A DNA stretch of 64,000 nucleotides. Source: Diorhabda sublineata (lineage: Eukaryota > Arthropoda > Insecta > Coleoptera > Chrysomelidae). The notes below the pieces were generated by a model. It did not search any database and was not told where the DNA came from. It worked only from the letters and a program-made list of their open reading frames with translations. The stretch's first letter is position 1; every line of letters begins with the position of its first letter. The stretch is taken from NCBI RefSeq assembly GCF_026230105.1, contig NC_079483.1, forward strand, positions 17,725,312-17,789,311, in the 5' to 3' direction. The position numbers and the translations under genes were made by a program. Shown piece by piece: positions 22,795-34,590 of the stretch.

Positions 22795-23135
22795 AAACAC
22801 AAATCAAGAGTTTCAGTGTTTTCCCAGGTTATGGTTCAGGTATTTGGATGATATTTTTGATATATTCTATACGAAAAAGGCAAACGTAGAAGAATTCATT
22901 TTGGAACTAAATTAAAAGTATTCATCTATAAATAAGATTCACCTTTGAAATGGAAAATAATGGAGTTACCATTTTTAGACAAAATAGTAATAAGCTAGAA
23001 TTTGATTTATTTAGGAAAAACTCCGATACGTCTAGGTACAACCCGGCTGATTATTTCCATTGTATCCAACATAAGAAGGCCAGTATCCATTTCCTGGTGC
23101 ATTGTTTAATTTTGGTGCATTGTTATGATGGTTAA
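22795..23135 (+). pseudogene. Penelope-type reverse transcriptase fragment
   Basis: RYLDDIF at 22838-22858 is the catalytic YxDD motif of the reverse transcriptase palm. About 35 codons later, after frameshifts and stops, comes KLEFDLFRK followed by RYNPADYFH and IQHKKASIHFLVH. This is the characteristic post-palm segment of Penelope-like RTs, where relatives read L.F.IYRKPT...R..P..S.H...HK.A....LVHR. The upstream fingers and palm A/B motifs are absent, so the protein is truncated at its 5' end as well as broken. The intact family copies RNA into DNA at a chromosomal nick made by the fused endonuclease. Confidence 0.78.
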
Positions 23136-23429
23136 GTAACCGTCATAGTTTTAAGGAATCTCTATGTGAAACCAACTTTTTCGAAGCTCAAAGTGATAAA
23201 CAAGGAAAACCCTGCCCTGGAAGGTTTCAATCCTGTTGATACGAATGCGTGCATCGAGCCCACGGTGGTCCGAGCGTACAGATCATATAGGAGGGTGCAT
23301 CCAACGCAGGAATTTTCACTCCCTGTATTTAGCTTGAAATATTTATTTTCGTAAATAAAAGTAGAAAAATTATAAAAGAGTAAAAAAGAGTTAATACTTT
23401 CTTATCAATGCGATTATAGTCATAGTCTC

Positions 23430-23449
23430 CCTAACCTAACCTAACCTCA
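23430..23449. repeat. Interstitial telomere-type (CCTAA)n tract
   Basis: About three and a half CCTAA units sit inside the Penelope-like element between its RT and endonuclease remnants. CCTAA/TTAGG is the ancestral insect telomere repeat. Confidence 0.7.
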
Positions 23450-23607
23450 CTATTCTTAAATTAAGAGGGTTTCTTGTTCCACCCTTTTTTCAAATTATTT
23501 TGAACTTAATATCAAAAATGAATTCATTCTCAGGAAAAATATGTTTTTCTATCACTTTTTGTTCAATATTTTATATAATATTGATCACTTGATAATTTTG
23601 GAAAGTT

Positions 23608-24040
23608 TTGAAAGCTACTGATGGTTTTTCGTTTTGTTTTAATGATAATAATTATTCAAAAAATCGTATGTTCAAACATACATTAAAACAATTGTTGGGT
23701 AATCCTATAGATGAAATACCAAATTTTGAAAAGAGTGATATATATGAAATTATCTGTGGTGATTGTGAAGTATATTGGACAAACGAAGAGATTAGTTAAT
23801 GCTAGTCCTAAAGAGCACATAACTCATTTAAAACATGATCAGACAGAAATATTGAGCATTGCCGATCACGCTGCCACTCATAATAATAACACAAATATTA
23901 ATAATGTAAAATTGTTAAAAAATGTCTCCAATAATAAATTGTTGGAAAAGATTAAAATTGCTAAATGTAAGAACAGCTTAAATAGAGACAGAGGATCAAT
24001 TCCTTACAGCCCACTGAATACTTTAGTAATCAAGGAATAA
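23608..24040 (+). pseudogene. Penelope-type GIY-YIG endonuclease domain
   Basis: Two overlapping frames together cover the domain. The first (from 23608) ends with SDIYEIICGDCE; the second (from 23711) contains KYIGQTKR then KEHITHLKHDQTE, SIADHAATH, and near the end KCKNSLNRDRGSIPYSPL. The IY...YIG pair and the following R and H positions are those of GIY-YIG nucleases. The NRDRG.IP.SPL tail is typical of the endonuclease at the C-terminus of Penelope-like elements. A frameshift near 23770 separates the GIY and YIG halves, so no active enzyme is expected. Confidence 0.83.
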
Positions 24041-24150
24041 ATGTGAAGAATCCTGCCAAGAAGGTTTTTCCGCTGGAATTAATTTCCGCCGGAGAAGATT
24101 TATTGGAGGGAAAATTAAGTATAAAATAGGTTTAGGTTTAACTCCAATCG

Positions 24151-24189
24151 CTGAAGACGATAACTTGGTTATCGAAACGCGCGTCAGAC
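24151..24189 (+). ncRNA. Hammerhead-like motif at the right end of the Penelope-like element
   Basis: CTGAAGA (24151-24157), stem II GATAAC-TTG-GTTATC, GAAA and ACGCGCGTC are all retained exactly as at 17599. The 5' strand of stem I has changed (AATCG instead of GTCT), so it no longer pairs well with the downstream AGACA. The catalytic core is therefore intact but the closing helix looks lost. Confidence 0.6.
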
Positions 24190-24269
24190 AATTTAATTGT
24201 GATTCCAACTTGGCCAAAGAAATATTAGATGCTCGAAAATCTTCTTATGGGTATCTGAGATAAGGCGGA

Positions 24270-24440
24270 GGTTCTTAACATCTTTTATGGATCAACTCGA
24301 CATATTTTGGTTAATTATTTGGGTATAAAGCATGCAATTGTTAGAGTCGTACCAAAGGAACTGAATCTTTTGCAATAATAACGTCGAGTAGAGTACTACT
24401 CAGACGTTTTGATGCGTCTTCGTGAACCAATTGGTCTTAT
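24270..24440 (+). pseudogene. Mariner transposase fragment, lineage C (second HTH and linker)
   Basis: The translation reads STRHILVNYLGIKHAIVRVV followed by PKELNLLQ, two stops, then RRVEYYSDVL. This is the standard mariner segment where relatives have HILV..LGMK...ARLVPK.LN..QK.RRV. It begins about 60 bases after the right end of the Penelope-like element. No catalytic block follows. It may be the host copy into which that element inserted, but no upstream half is seen on the other side. Confidence 0.65.
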
Positions 24441-27229
24441 TGTTTCCATTCTCAAGAAGAGAGACAAGATGGAGGTAGGATTACCGAGGCATAAGTTTAT
24501 TATTTGTAGTAGTATTTGTAACCAATAGATCCGGAATCAATATTTCTGATTGCCACTTCGTGGACTGTCCGAATGTTTTTTTCGATTACTTAAAATTTAA
24601 AATGTCATCAGTAATTTCATTTTTATACCAATAATTATTTTTTAATATTTTATCGGAATAACGATAAAAGTATTTTTTAGTCGGCTCGTGTTAATAATAA
24701 CAAATAATTAACGTTTTTAATGATTGAGAGTATTAATAATTAAAATTGTATCACAATCACGTGTCAACAATTTCAACGGGAAAAAAGTAATTAACTGTGG
24801 AAATATTCTGCTTTTCTAGTTTATTTCTGTAAAATGTGACATTGATTAATAGAAACAAAGTGTCTGGTATTTATTCAGAAACGCGATTGCATGTAATTTC
24901 TGTTGTTTTTTGTCATGTTATTTTCTCCAGTAACTTTATCTGCATATGTATTGTGTAAGCGATCGATGTGTTTTTGTTTTATATCAGATTACCGAAGGGT
25001 TTGTTTTTCCGCGGGAAGGATTTGTTTCTGTTATTTTTCAACATACAGCAGTGGATTCTGAAATATAAGGAAGCGAAGGTAGGAAACAGAAGAAGAATAA
25101 TACAATACCTATCGAGGTATATACTTGGAAAAGTAATTGAAAAAAATTGTGCAAAACGAGACGTACAAAATGCTGTGTATATTTTATTATATACATGACA
25201 TATTTTCCATCAACTACTAACAGCGATTAACACTATTGGATCAGCTTCATGCAGCTTCTACATCCGCTGTATCCTTTAGATCTGATCTCTAGCGACATCT
25301 GCTGCTCTTAACCTAAAAATTTTGTTGTTCTTTTTGACGTGTGTACTGCTTCCTGTTTTCGTCATATTTTTGTGGTTTTCTTCGTAATCCGGTATTTGTG
25401 GACGATATTATTAGGCTAAGTCACGTGACAAACGAAAAACTTCTTAGGGTCGATAGTATCAAAGAGATTACATAAAAACTTACTGTATATACATATATCA
25501 AAAACATATATACTGGCATATTTAAAAAACGTGAAATTAGACTAAGTCGCACGTGCCTAATCACTAGGAACAGCGTTAGAAATAGGAGGGGGTGTTATAA
25601 ACAGTATGGAAGGTAGAGGAATGGTATTTTGGTTTTTGATGAGGATTGAGTTAATTCTATGCTATTAGGAAATTAGATGGCTTGGAATTTCCAAAGAAGG
25701 ACAAGTTGGCATTCACTGGGCTAGGCACCGGTCAGTCAGGGGTCAAAGTTGTTCGAGGAAACCAGTTGGTCATGGCTGAAAGTGTACCTGTATTATGTAA
25801 TAGCGTGGTTATCACATATCTGAAGAGGGAATATTGGTTATCGAAACTTGTGCAAGGCAGTCTGTACTCACCAAGTTGGTGATAATCATCTGAATACACT
25901 GTTCCTGCTACAACTGGGTATTGGTAGCGCAAAATATAAGGATGTTTCAAATAATTTTATTCAATGATACACCGAGTCCGTCTCTGTATTCTGAACTCCC
26001 CGCTGCGGGAGAATAAAAACAGACATTGGCAACTTTCAAATCTTCTCATTTTTTTAACGGTAGCGAGAAAATAGTTTTTAAGGACGAATATTCTAGTCCC
26101 GTAAATGGTTCTAGCTACGATAAAGCTTAATGGTACATTTTAGATGAGACTGAGAACTAGGACAGGTTCAAGTGGAAGGAATAGTTTTGTTATGTAAAGA
26201 ATTTCATTAAAACTTGAAATGGTTTGAGGACTTGATTACATAGCTTATGAAAATTTAATGGAACCGTTAAAAATCCAATGATAATTTTAATATATTCAAA
26301 TGTGAACGTTATATAAGGTTTAAAAGCATTTAAAAAAGCGATATAAAGACAATTTCGAAACGTTGTAATATCCAGAGCTCTCAAATGTAGATATTCCACA
26401 ACTCGGTAAAGATCGTTTCTATAGCTTTGTTAGACAGAGCGTCTGCCTCTTCTTTCCAGCGGTGATTTTTATTTATTTAGATGATCTGTGCTTCAATATT
26501 AATCAAACAAACATTCAAGTGTCGAAAAGGACTATCAGTAGCAAAATATTTAGTTCTATTTCAACAGGCTCGATTTGTTTGTTATCAAAGTACAACCAAC
26601 GTTGATATCGAAAGCATTTCTGGAAGGTTTCTTTCGGAAAAGTTTCCACGAAGTCTCGGGGCCAAATATATTTGTGAATCCCTATCACTTGTCAATTCTT
26701 TGTGAAATTTTTAGTTTTAGAACATGAAAACAGTAATTAGAACGAACTCTAGTTTCTTTTTAAATAGTTCAGCTTCCACGCTATCTTCCTTTTTTGGTGA
26801 TTTAATTCAATATTTGTAAAAATATCAATTTCAATATTAGTTTCAGTAGATTTCGTTGAATGTAGCTTAATCATAATCGGTATCATATTCAACCAGCATA
26901 TTTGCATTTCAATAGAAAATGACATAAATTCGTGGGAACTCTGGGCGTACCAAACTGCCATCCGCTGTTTCACCTGCTTCGTTGTAGCCTTCTATGTCTA
27001 AACTTCACTTTTAGTACATTTTTTATTAAGTAGAAAACTTTTGATGACTACATTAACCAATCAAAAGCGAGTTGTTATGATGGAGAAGATAGCTTGCACC
27101 AGTCCAGTCCAATCCAATTCCTTCTTTAAAAATTAGAGTTTAATTTGGAACGATCCTCGATCGTACTAATCAGAAAGGAGGAAAACCATGATAATGACCT
27201 TGATTTAGGTCACTGTTTTTCTTTCCAGG
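24441..27229. other. Unassigned DNA
   Basis: No recognised gene. At 25800-25915 there are faint traces of the foldback-arm family (GGTTATCGAAAC near 25835 and ACACTGTT near 25897), too weak to call. Open frames at 25682-25950 overlap on both strands and show no homology I recognise. Confidence 0.35.
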
Positions 27230-27288
27230 ATTTTCTCGTATTTGAAACTGAGCTTGATGTGAATGCTTCGAACAAAGACCCCGTAGGT
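27230..27288 (+). CDS. Weak candidate exon, unknown product
   Basis: A good pyrimidine-rich acceptor (TTTTTCTTTCCAG, ending at about 27229) precedes an open block reading DFLVFETELDVNASNKDPV. A possible GT donor (GTAGGTACTA) lies at its end. The frame also runs on through the donor for 10 more codons, and after a stop the text HTNKPVQFQISDL looks protein-like. A decayed transposon frame is therefore an equal alternative. The family is not recognised. Confidence 0.2.
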
Positions 27289-28101
27289 ACTAAGAAGTTG
27301 AAGCAGTAGCATACTAACAAGCCGGTTCAGTTCCAAATTAGTGATTTGAAACATTCCTTGCTGTTGTTCGATAATAAAGAGGCGTTTTCATAGTTTGGAA
27401 GAGATTTTAATATTTTATGTGCACCTTGAAATTTGTTACAACTTTTTTAAGTCTCATTTTTTCATTGAAGGATCTAGAAGACTCTAAATACGCTTTCACT
27501 GTTGCTACTAGTTCTTAGTTCGATGGGAATCGTTTTCCATGCAAGCAAATTTTTTGTACAAGTAAAAATGTAAGAGGAATTTATTAAAGAAGTCAAAAAA
27601 TGATTAGAGTTCAAAATATTTTCAATTAGGAACATTATACTCAGTTTCCGAAAAAAATGACCTGGTTTTCCTAAATTTTCAAGATTAAATAATGATCTCC
27701 GTTCATTGTTTTACTTGTTCTTTTTATTTTTAGAACATACTACGAAAAAATATGTATTTGAGTATTTGAGTAACAAGGATTAAATAAAGTAATCATCGAA
27801 TTATTTAACATAGAAAATATCATGGAGGTCCTCACGTATTTAAGCGAGATAACTAGTTCAGGACGGAAATGATATAAAATGGAATGTCACACTAAATCTG
27901 AATTTCTGACAAGCGAGAGTATTGTCCTTTTATTATTTTGACAATTTTGCTGTGCCGGATTGTTCGCAAACTATTTGGAAGCTATATTGTTCGCTTTTAT
28001 TGTCTAGATTTTCATTCGCGTCTGCAAGAATTTAAACACTTTTAAAACAAAAACGCCTATTCTTTCACTTCATATAGAAAAACTGAGGGAGTTTTTATAG
28101 G
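27289..28101. other. Unassigned DNA
   Basis: No coding or repeat feature recognised. Confidence 0.35.
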
Positions 28102-28690
28102 ATGAAAACGAGGTTTACGAAAATTGAATTCCCATTAAGGAAAATTCGGAGTTTACTAATCAAATTGAACACAACGGCAAAAGTTTCAAAAATGAAGATA
28201 TCTTCAGCAAAAACGAAATGCATGACCACCTCAAAAACACCTATCAGATGCAAACTGGTTGTAGATGATGGAATTAAACAACAAGAGATGATATTGAAGA
28301 GACCAAGCGGCAAAAGCATCTCGAACCTCAGCTTACCTGAACGATACAATCTTCCGAAACAAATACATCGGAATCGAGACCAAATCTCGAATCTACAAGG
28401 CTGTCATCCGGGCTATATTAACATATACAGCGGAAACCAGACCAGACACATCGAAGACAAAGAGAATATTAGAAACCACCGAAATGAAAATAGCGCGCAG
28501 GATCGCTGGAATAACACTTTTTGAAAAGGAGAGAAGCGAGGACATTAAAGAATATGTTGAAGGAAAGAAAAAGATAATGGAACGAACACATAGATCGAAT
28601 GAATGACGATAAAATGGTCAAAATAGCTGGAGACAAGTCGCGCTTAGGGTGCCAAAGCGTTGGGAAACGATGGAAGAGATGAATTATTGA
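28102..28690 (+). pseudogene. RTE/Jockey-like non-LTR retrotransposon RT C-terminal fragment
   Basis: A 140-codon open frame contains KISSAKTKCMTTSKTPIRCK then LVVDDGIKQQ. After a frameshift the text continues as LNDTIFRNKYIGIETKSRIY, TYTAETRPDTSKTKRILETT, EMKIARRIAGITLFEKERSE and the expected basic tail with repeated frameshifts to about 28690. This is the thumb/connection region following the RT of a very common insect non-LTR family; I place it in the RTE-type group from memory of its consensus style. The N-terminal endonuclease and the catalytic FADD box are missing. It is 5' truncated and dead, the usual fate of such copies. Confidence 0.72.
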
Positions 28691-30015
28691 AAACGAATGA
28701 ATGAAAATAACAAATGTATGGTTTAATAACAATTGTAGAAGCTTAAAAACGCTATAGTTTTAGTAACATATACAAAGAATATTAATATCTTCAAATATTC
28801 CTACGAAATAATCGGTTATGTGGGCGATAGAAAAACTTAAAGGTCTGCGAAGCGGTCCTCCTGGGTGTAGAGTATCTTCAGATTAGCACCAGCATGCAGT
28901 TTACTAAAACCAAACAAACATGAAATAAATCTATTAAGATAGTACGAACCCGACCAAGTCAGGATCCAGCAGATGTATCAATTTCAGATTCAAGATCAAT
29001 CTACACAGCAGGAAGGAATCGAACCGAAGTAAAGTCAGTTTGCTTCCAGATGATGACATTTACTACACGAAAGAATCTAAAACTACGAACTAGCTGAAGA
29101 AAGAGTATACAAAGGAAATAAAAAACGGAAGAAACTTTAGCAGATTATGAAACTCCTAAGATAAAAAGTTTTATTTGAGCGTAAAAAATAATGATTCGTT
29201 TCCCTTTCGGCCATGAGATTAGCTTATCAAGTTTTTTGTGTTTAAAACCACAAAAATTTATTCTAGATAATCTGTCAATGATTGCTATCTAGCTCCCAAA
29301 GTTGGAAAAAGGGGGGAAACAAGGTTGAGATTGATAGATATGGTGGTAGACTTGATGAAGGGGATGAACTTGAATAGATGAAGAGGAGTTATCGACAACA
29401 AACATGGAGATTCATTATTGAGGTCTCATCTAGAGCTGCAGTGCAACTTCATCACTGCTTTGCATAATTTAATTTTCTAATAGTTGAAAAATGCTGTAAT
29501 TACCAACGAATGTTTCAATGATAATATTTTTCAAGCTTCTTTATTTAATTGGTACAATAAAGAAAGTTTTGCATTTTTACGAATCAATTCTCTGAAATAT
29601 ACCGGGTGTTCCGCATAAGAATCGTCACGCAGAAGCTTATAGGGGACCCCAAAATTTGATAATTGGGGGAAATTTTGTGCTCTACTCTAAGACTCTATAA
29701 GTCCTCAGGCAAACAGCTTGGTATAGAGGGAAATTTCCTCCCTACAGGAATCTGTACTGTGTTGTTTTACATTACATATACCTAGCCTCGTGTTTTTGAT
29801 TGCTGTTTCGATTATAGTATGTGAAACTTCTGTATGATTTTCATCGTTATTATACAATATTAGTTAATAAATAAAATCGTTGCTGTTAAACCAAACCGTC
29901 ATATGTGCAAAAATTGAGCTTTAGAATTTATTTCACGTATATTTCGTATAGTTGAGACAAACTCGTCAGATGCGTTTAGCAGGTATGCATTTACGTGGAA
30001 ATAGCTACTTTGAGA
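28691..30015. other. Unassigned DNA
   Basis: No gene recognised. At 29600-29640 the text CCGGGTGTTCCGCATAAG resembles terminal words of several insect DNA transposons, but no matching second end was found nearby. Confidence 0.3.
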
Positions 30016-30725
30016 CGATTTAACAGCATCGCATAGAAAAAAATCACTAGTCTTAGAGGAGTTAAACCTCTTAGAAATTAGCTAATGTCAATAGTTATTT
30101 CAACTCTTACAATATTTGTTCTTTCGCACCAAAGAAAGATCAGTGCGATGTTTGTCTCATATACCAAAACGCGAATTCAACATACGATAGCATATGAAGA
30201 AAACATCTTCTAGAAAAGAAATTATCTAGACTGGAAAAAGAGAATACTACGTGTTTAACCATTGTTGGCAGGCAGTCCTACAAGTAGAACCGTCATGTCA
30301 GTAGAAAGAGACTTTTCGATCGACGTACAAGTGAATAAAATTGTGATTTAAATTGGAAACTATTTTGTAACGATTTAAAAGAATCACATGGAAAACATCA
30401 CTAGTATTAGCTACAGATCTCGAAGTTCTTGGTGGTATATCGATGGTGAAAAACCTACCATCGAACTTACCAAATATTATCTAAACGAAGAAGTGGAGTT
30501 AAACTTCATAGGAATTAGATACTGTCAATACTTATTTCAACTCTTACAATATTTGTTCTTTCGCACCAAATAAAGATCAGTGCGAAGTTTGTCTCATATA
30601 CCAAAACGCGAAAGAAAAGAGCTTATCTTGACTAAACCTACAAGCAGTATCGTCATGTGAATTGAAAGAGAAATATTCCTACGACTGCAAGTAAAAAGAT
30701 TTGTGATTTAAATTGGAAGCTATAC
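30016..30725. repeat. Diverged tandem duplication, two copies of about 350 bp
   Basis: Copy 1 (30016-30368) and copy 2 (30369-30725) share ACGATTTAA, ATCACTAGT.TTAG, TTTCAACTCTTACAATATTT, GTCTCATATACCAAAACGCG, CCTACAAG and GTGATTTAAATTGGAA in order. Copy 2 has an extra block of roughly 85 bases near 30412-30497 and a deletion further on. No coding. Confidence 0.7.
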
Positions 30726-30966
30726 TGAAATATCTTTAACGATAAAGCTGACTGTCCAATAGACGTCGTCTTTTATAATGAAAATTGTTATAACTTGATG
30801 AAAATCATCTTTTTTTTTGGTCTAAAATAAATTCCAAAAGAAGTCCCTGAGATATTCCAAAACTTCAAAGTACTTAGGTGAAAAATACGAATTTTGCAGG
30901 TATGCCGGTTTGAATTTATCTGTGTACTAGGTATAAAAAATTATGATAATGATAATTATTAATTAC

Positions 30967-31178
30967 CTTCCGTAGCATGTCCTCGAGTGAGTCCATGTCG
31001 GAGCTTCCGTTGTTGTTATTGCTCGGTTGGACCATGTGTGGAAGTTCGCCTTCTTCTGAGGAGCCCCCCTCACTACACTCTTTGATACTACCGATCTCAA
31101 ATTTCCAAACTCCCCCCAAGGGTCTTTTAACACGTGATCTTCGCACTTTTATTGTTGTCGACGCCACGTATGACGTCA
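30967..31178 (-). CDS. Candidate coding exon, unknown gene
   Basis: The minus-strand frame reads KRPLGGVWKFEIGSIKECSE then GGSSEEGELPHMVQPSNNNN and GSSDMDSLEDMLRK. It ends at a strong donor, CGGAAG|GTAATT (last exon base 30967). Codon third positions are G/C-rich compared with the surroundings, and the composition (acidic Ser/Glu stretch, Asn run, amphipathic end) looks like real protein. An in-frame TGA lies at 31180-31182, so the exon must start within about 210 bases of the donor. The acceptor AG at 31179-31180 has a weak tract; alternatively translation begins at the Met of MVQPS. The family is not recognised. This is the best host-gene candidate in the window. Confidence 0.45.
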
Positions 31179-33511
31179 CTCAATTTAAGTTATATTCACA
31201 CTCATAATATTACATACTGGTATGGAAGAGACGAAGAGAATTTCATATTTATAAAATAAGTAGAATGAAAATAAAATTTTTGATAAATAATCGATAGCAA
31301 GTAGCGTAGATTTTTTATTTGTTGGCATTGAGCTTAATCTGCATGATAAAAGCAGTGTTTCTCAACCAGATTCTTTACGAGTCGCCTCAGCTTCTTCATA
31401 AAATAAAGTTGTTTGATTCAGACGCCAACAACTTCGTTGTTTAGCGAGATTTTAACGTCGGGGGGCCCACGCGGTGTTTGCCGCTTGGAGGTTAACTTGA
31501 TGACGCCAAAAACCCAGTTGATACGTTAGTCTCGTCAAACGAATTTATGATATTTATTTGCCGAATATTTTGCTATGTTTATTTCTAGCCTTGCATTAAA
31601 TGGCCGAGAGCAAACTGATTAAACTCGTGTAGAGTCTATTCTCGAATTACCCCCTTTACAATCAAATTATCCAATTACTGAGAGATTATTAACATTTTTT
31701 TCTTCCAACATCGATAACATCACAGCTATGAAGAAACTAGCAGAGTGAATATTGACTGCGCTTGTCGAAGATTACATCGACGACAATATAAAAAACAAAT
31801 TGTAACGAGAAAAAAAATTGTGGAAGTTATTGATTAGAATATGACGCTTGATGAAAATCCACTTTTGGTAACTACTCGTATATTAACGCAGTTCTAAAAC
31901 GCGGAATATCTAAAATCCGTTCTTATCCTAATTTTTAGCTTCTGTATTTGACACTAGATGGCGACACCATATAGAACGATAGCATTAAGTATATGTTTTT
32001 ATAAAGTAATTAATCTTTTCTTTATCATTATTTTATAAATTTGTTTTGGTGCAGTCGCGATAGATAGCGCCAGCATAAATGCCATCAAATTTTCCAAGTC
32101 TCGATAAGAAATCAGAATATTTATCATACTTTCACGAACTCGTCCACGACTAAGCGACCGAATCGTTTGATGTTTGTCGGCGCCTTTGATGTATGATTTT
32201 ATGAACAGCAGCGAGTTGCCTATGTTATTTTTCTTAAAATTCATGTCTAGGAAAGTCTTTTTACTCATTTGCATTTTTGTTCACTTTCTAGAATTCTAGA
32301 AATGTCCATTCTGTTATATATTCGAATTGGTTCAACAGCAAGAGTTAGTTTATAATAAATAGTCCTAGTAGAACGGATCGAAATAGAAAAGTATATAAGT
32401 TAGTTAAGTATTACTGAATAATTAATTATTGTATGAGTTGATTTAGTTCAATTTCAGTGTTTATATAAATAAATCAAGTGAGTAGAAGACAGTGTTTGTA
32501 AATTAATTCCACCGGTAGAAACAGTATAAATAAATGGAAAAAACATTACATTACTCATTTAGAGAACCGTAGGGAAAAGTATGGTTAACTTATGATAAAA
32601 TATGACAGAGCATATTAATCTTGAGTGTTCGTATAGATCACATCTCGTAAAAACACATTTAACTTCCAATTTCCAACTCAAAAATTGTTAAATGTTGAGT
32701 ATTAGTATGTTTAGCGATGGTGAAATAATAAATAGAGCTTTTTCTCATGTAACATTTTATAGGTAAGTTATTAAGATATTTCTCAATTATTCACATGTTT
32801 AAATTTGAGCCTGGAAAGTTACTGAATAGTATAAGTTATAGTCATTCGAACTTTTAAATAAATTTTTTGCTTAATCGCTTGTGGGGCCAGGTTAACAGCC
32901 TATCTCCCAGAAAACAGATAACTAGTTCACACCTAGCACTGATTGGAGGCCCCACAACTTCAATCAACAGATGGAGATCCTGCCAAAACCCACTTAACGC
33001 ACTACAGGCTTCACTTGTATGCGCCCATTAGCTCCCTTACCTTTTCTACTTCAATGATTTTACCATACCAACGATTTAATTCTACATTTGAAATTTTTGT
33101 TGAACCATAAATCGCAAATGCGAATGTATCAGCTGATTAGAGAACTTAATCTTCAAAGTAGAACTAATTTCAGTTTAGCAAGATTTATAAGCGGTATTTA
33201 TCTAGAACACATCAACTACTTAGTCAAAACTTCGAACGGTATATCGTTAATATTTATTACCGACTGGTTATTAATTTTGTACACATGAACTTTAAATCTA
33301 GTAGCTGCCTAGTCAAATGATAATCAAGATTAAATTTCCAAGTTTGTATACCAAATCAACATCTTCTTATCTCTATTCCACGTCCCTAACACCGTCAACA
33401 TACGTTAATCGCCGATCTCATTAACGAGATACAAACAACGTTAACTAACGCCAACAGTTTCGTTAACTTCGGAACTCACCTGTCATAAATAAGGGAAATA
33501 CATATAAAGTT
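31179..33511. other. Unassigned DNA, one possible LTR-like segment
   Basis: No gene recognised. The piece at about 32130-32480 (ACGAACTCGTCC, GGCGCCTTTGATG, AGCAGCGAGTTG, TTCTAGAATTCTAGAA, AATAAATAGTC) shares short ordered words with 39180-39410 and 40050-40160. It may be a decayed LTR of the same family. A donor-like ATAG|GTAAGTT occurs at 32761. Confidence 0.3.
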
Positions 33512-33830
33512 GTGATTTTAAGTTGCCTTCTATATTATAGAATGAATAATTATCCGACGATTCACAATAATAATATTGATAACAATAATGTAAAACCTAC
33601 AAACACTTGGAATTTCAACAAACTAGATCATTGGACCACAAGCAGGCAACAGTCAATCAACACCTATGTCATGCCTCTTTTAATGTACTTTTTTGGAATC
33701 ATAAAGTGGACGAAAATAGAACTAGAGGGTATTCAGAACGAAGAACAACGAAATCATCCACTATAATAGCAACATCACCCCGAAAAAGGAGATGAAAGAG
33801 GCTTAATTGACATTAATCAGAAACCTAAGT
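33512..33830 (+). pseudogene. Non-LTR RT C-terminal fragment, R4/Dong-like
   Basis: The translation gives INTYVMPLLMYFFGIIKWTK followed by ELEGIQ. After a frameshift there is EKGDERGLIDIN. In R4/Dong-type and related non-LTR elements the region after the RT reads like INTY.MPVL.YSFG.IKW....L, then HHPKSA.ERL.LPR..GGRGL.DI, which matches the order and spacing here. The catalytic RT motifs are missing. The subgroup assignment is from memory and moderate; the non-LTR origin is more secure. Confidence 0.55.
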
Positions 33831-34329
33831 CCTACATCTGCCTTCAAGTTAGTATTAAAGGGCGAGAAGCTGAAAAAATCCTATTCCCAAAGACCGAGGG
33901 CTTCAATATGACCAAGATTAAGATTAACTAATGACCACCAGAAGAACGTGATTACGGATCCGACCACTCAATCAAAAGTGCAACATCATTCACCAGAAAC
34001 TGCTCAATAAGTTTGGTTGCCTCAATACTTATACGTCGTACTATAGGTACCAGCCGCAGATGGTTCTTCCCAAAACTTATTAAATTGATAAAAAGTACCA
34101 ATAACAACTCTAATACCAAAATTGTGACAGAAAACGGGCTAACAAAAGTAAATACAATAGAAAGAAGTGTTGAATAGAAGGACGCTCTCTCAACGACTGC
34201 GTCCAACATAGCAATTGACGGATGAATAGAATTTGGAAATATATTATCCCAAAGTAGTAGGATGAGCTGTTGACCTGGAGCTTCTGGCAAGGGATAAGCG
34301 ACGAATTTTAGTACCACACATAATGAGAG

Positions 34330-34590
34330 GAAATAATTGCGACGAGTATAAAATTTGAAGGAAAAGACGAAGAGGATATTCGAATATTAGATACTGGAAC
34401 CAATCCAGATAGATGGACGATAATTGAGAAGGTGAATGAATCACGAGATCAAGAACAAGATGAATGAAGATAATATAGCGATAAAATCCAAAAGATTGAA
34501 TGGTTTGGACATATGCGAACAAGAGATCCGAAATCCTTGATACGGAAGGTTACAGAGTGGAAGCCAGCCATGTGACCGCCGAAGCACGGG
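34330..34590 (+). pseudogene. Non-LTR retrotransposon C-terminal tail
   Basis: GKDEEDIRILDTG (near 34350-34390) corresponds to the KDEE.LRIFERKIL segment of Jockey/RTE-type RT tails. About 120 bases later KIQKIEWFGHMRTRDP followed by KVTEWKPA matches the usual R.L.WFGHV.RM......K..EWKP ending. The intervening DNA is frameshifted. The relic may belong with the one at 36600-36800, which preserves the upstream part of the same region. Confidence 0.5.

Larger units (their letters stand above)
22514..24210 (+). mobile_element. Degraded Penelope-like retroelement with inverted terminal copies
   Basis: The order of remnants is reverse transcriptase C-terminal part (22795-23110), then GIY-YIG endonuclease (23608-24040). 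This is the domain order typical of endonuclease-bearing Penelope-like elements. The left end (22514-22700) is an inverted copy of the right end (about 24055-24210). Both contain the GGAATTAATTT and GGTTATCGAAA blocks. The right copy ends at the hammerhead-like motif; the left copy continues into the arm sequence shared with the 162-bp foldback element. A CCTAA tract and unrelated sequence sit between RT and endonuclease, so the copy has been disrupted internally. Confidence 0.82.

Noticed and set aside
25800..25915. Fourth copy of the foldback/hammerhead family
   Set aside because: Only GGTTATCGAAAC and a short ACACTGTT word are shared; neither the core CTGANGA nor the stems can be placed convincingly.
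33475..33560. Minus-strand donor GACAG|GTGAGTT
   Set aside because: The upstream sequence is itself pyrimidine-rich like an intron end, and no open coding block joins it.
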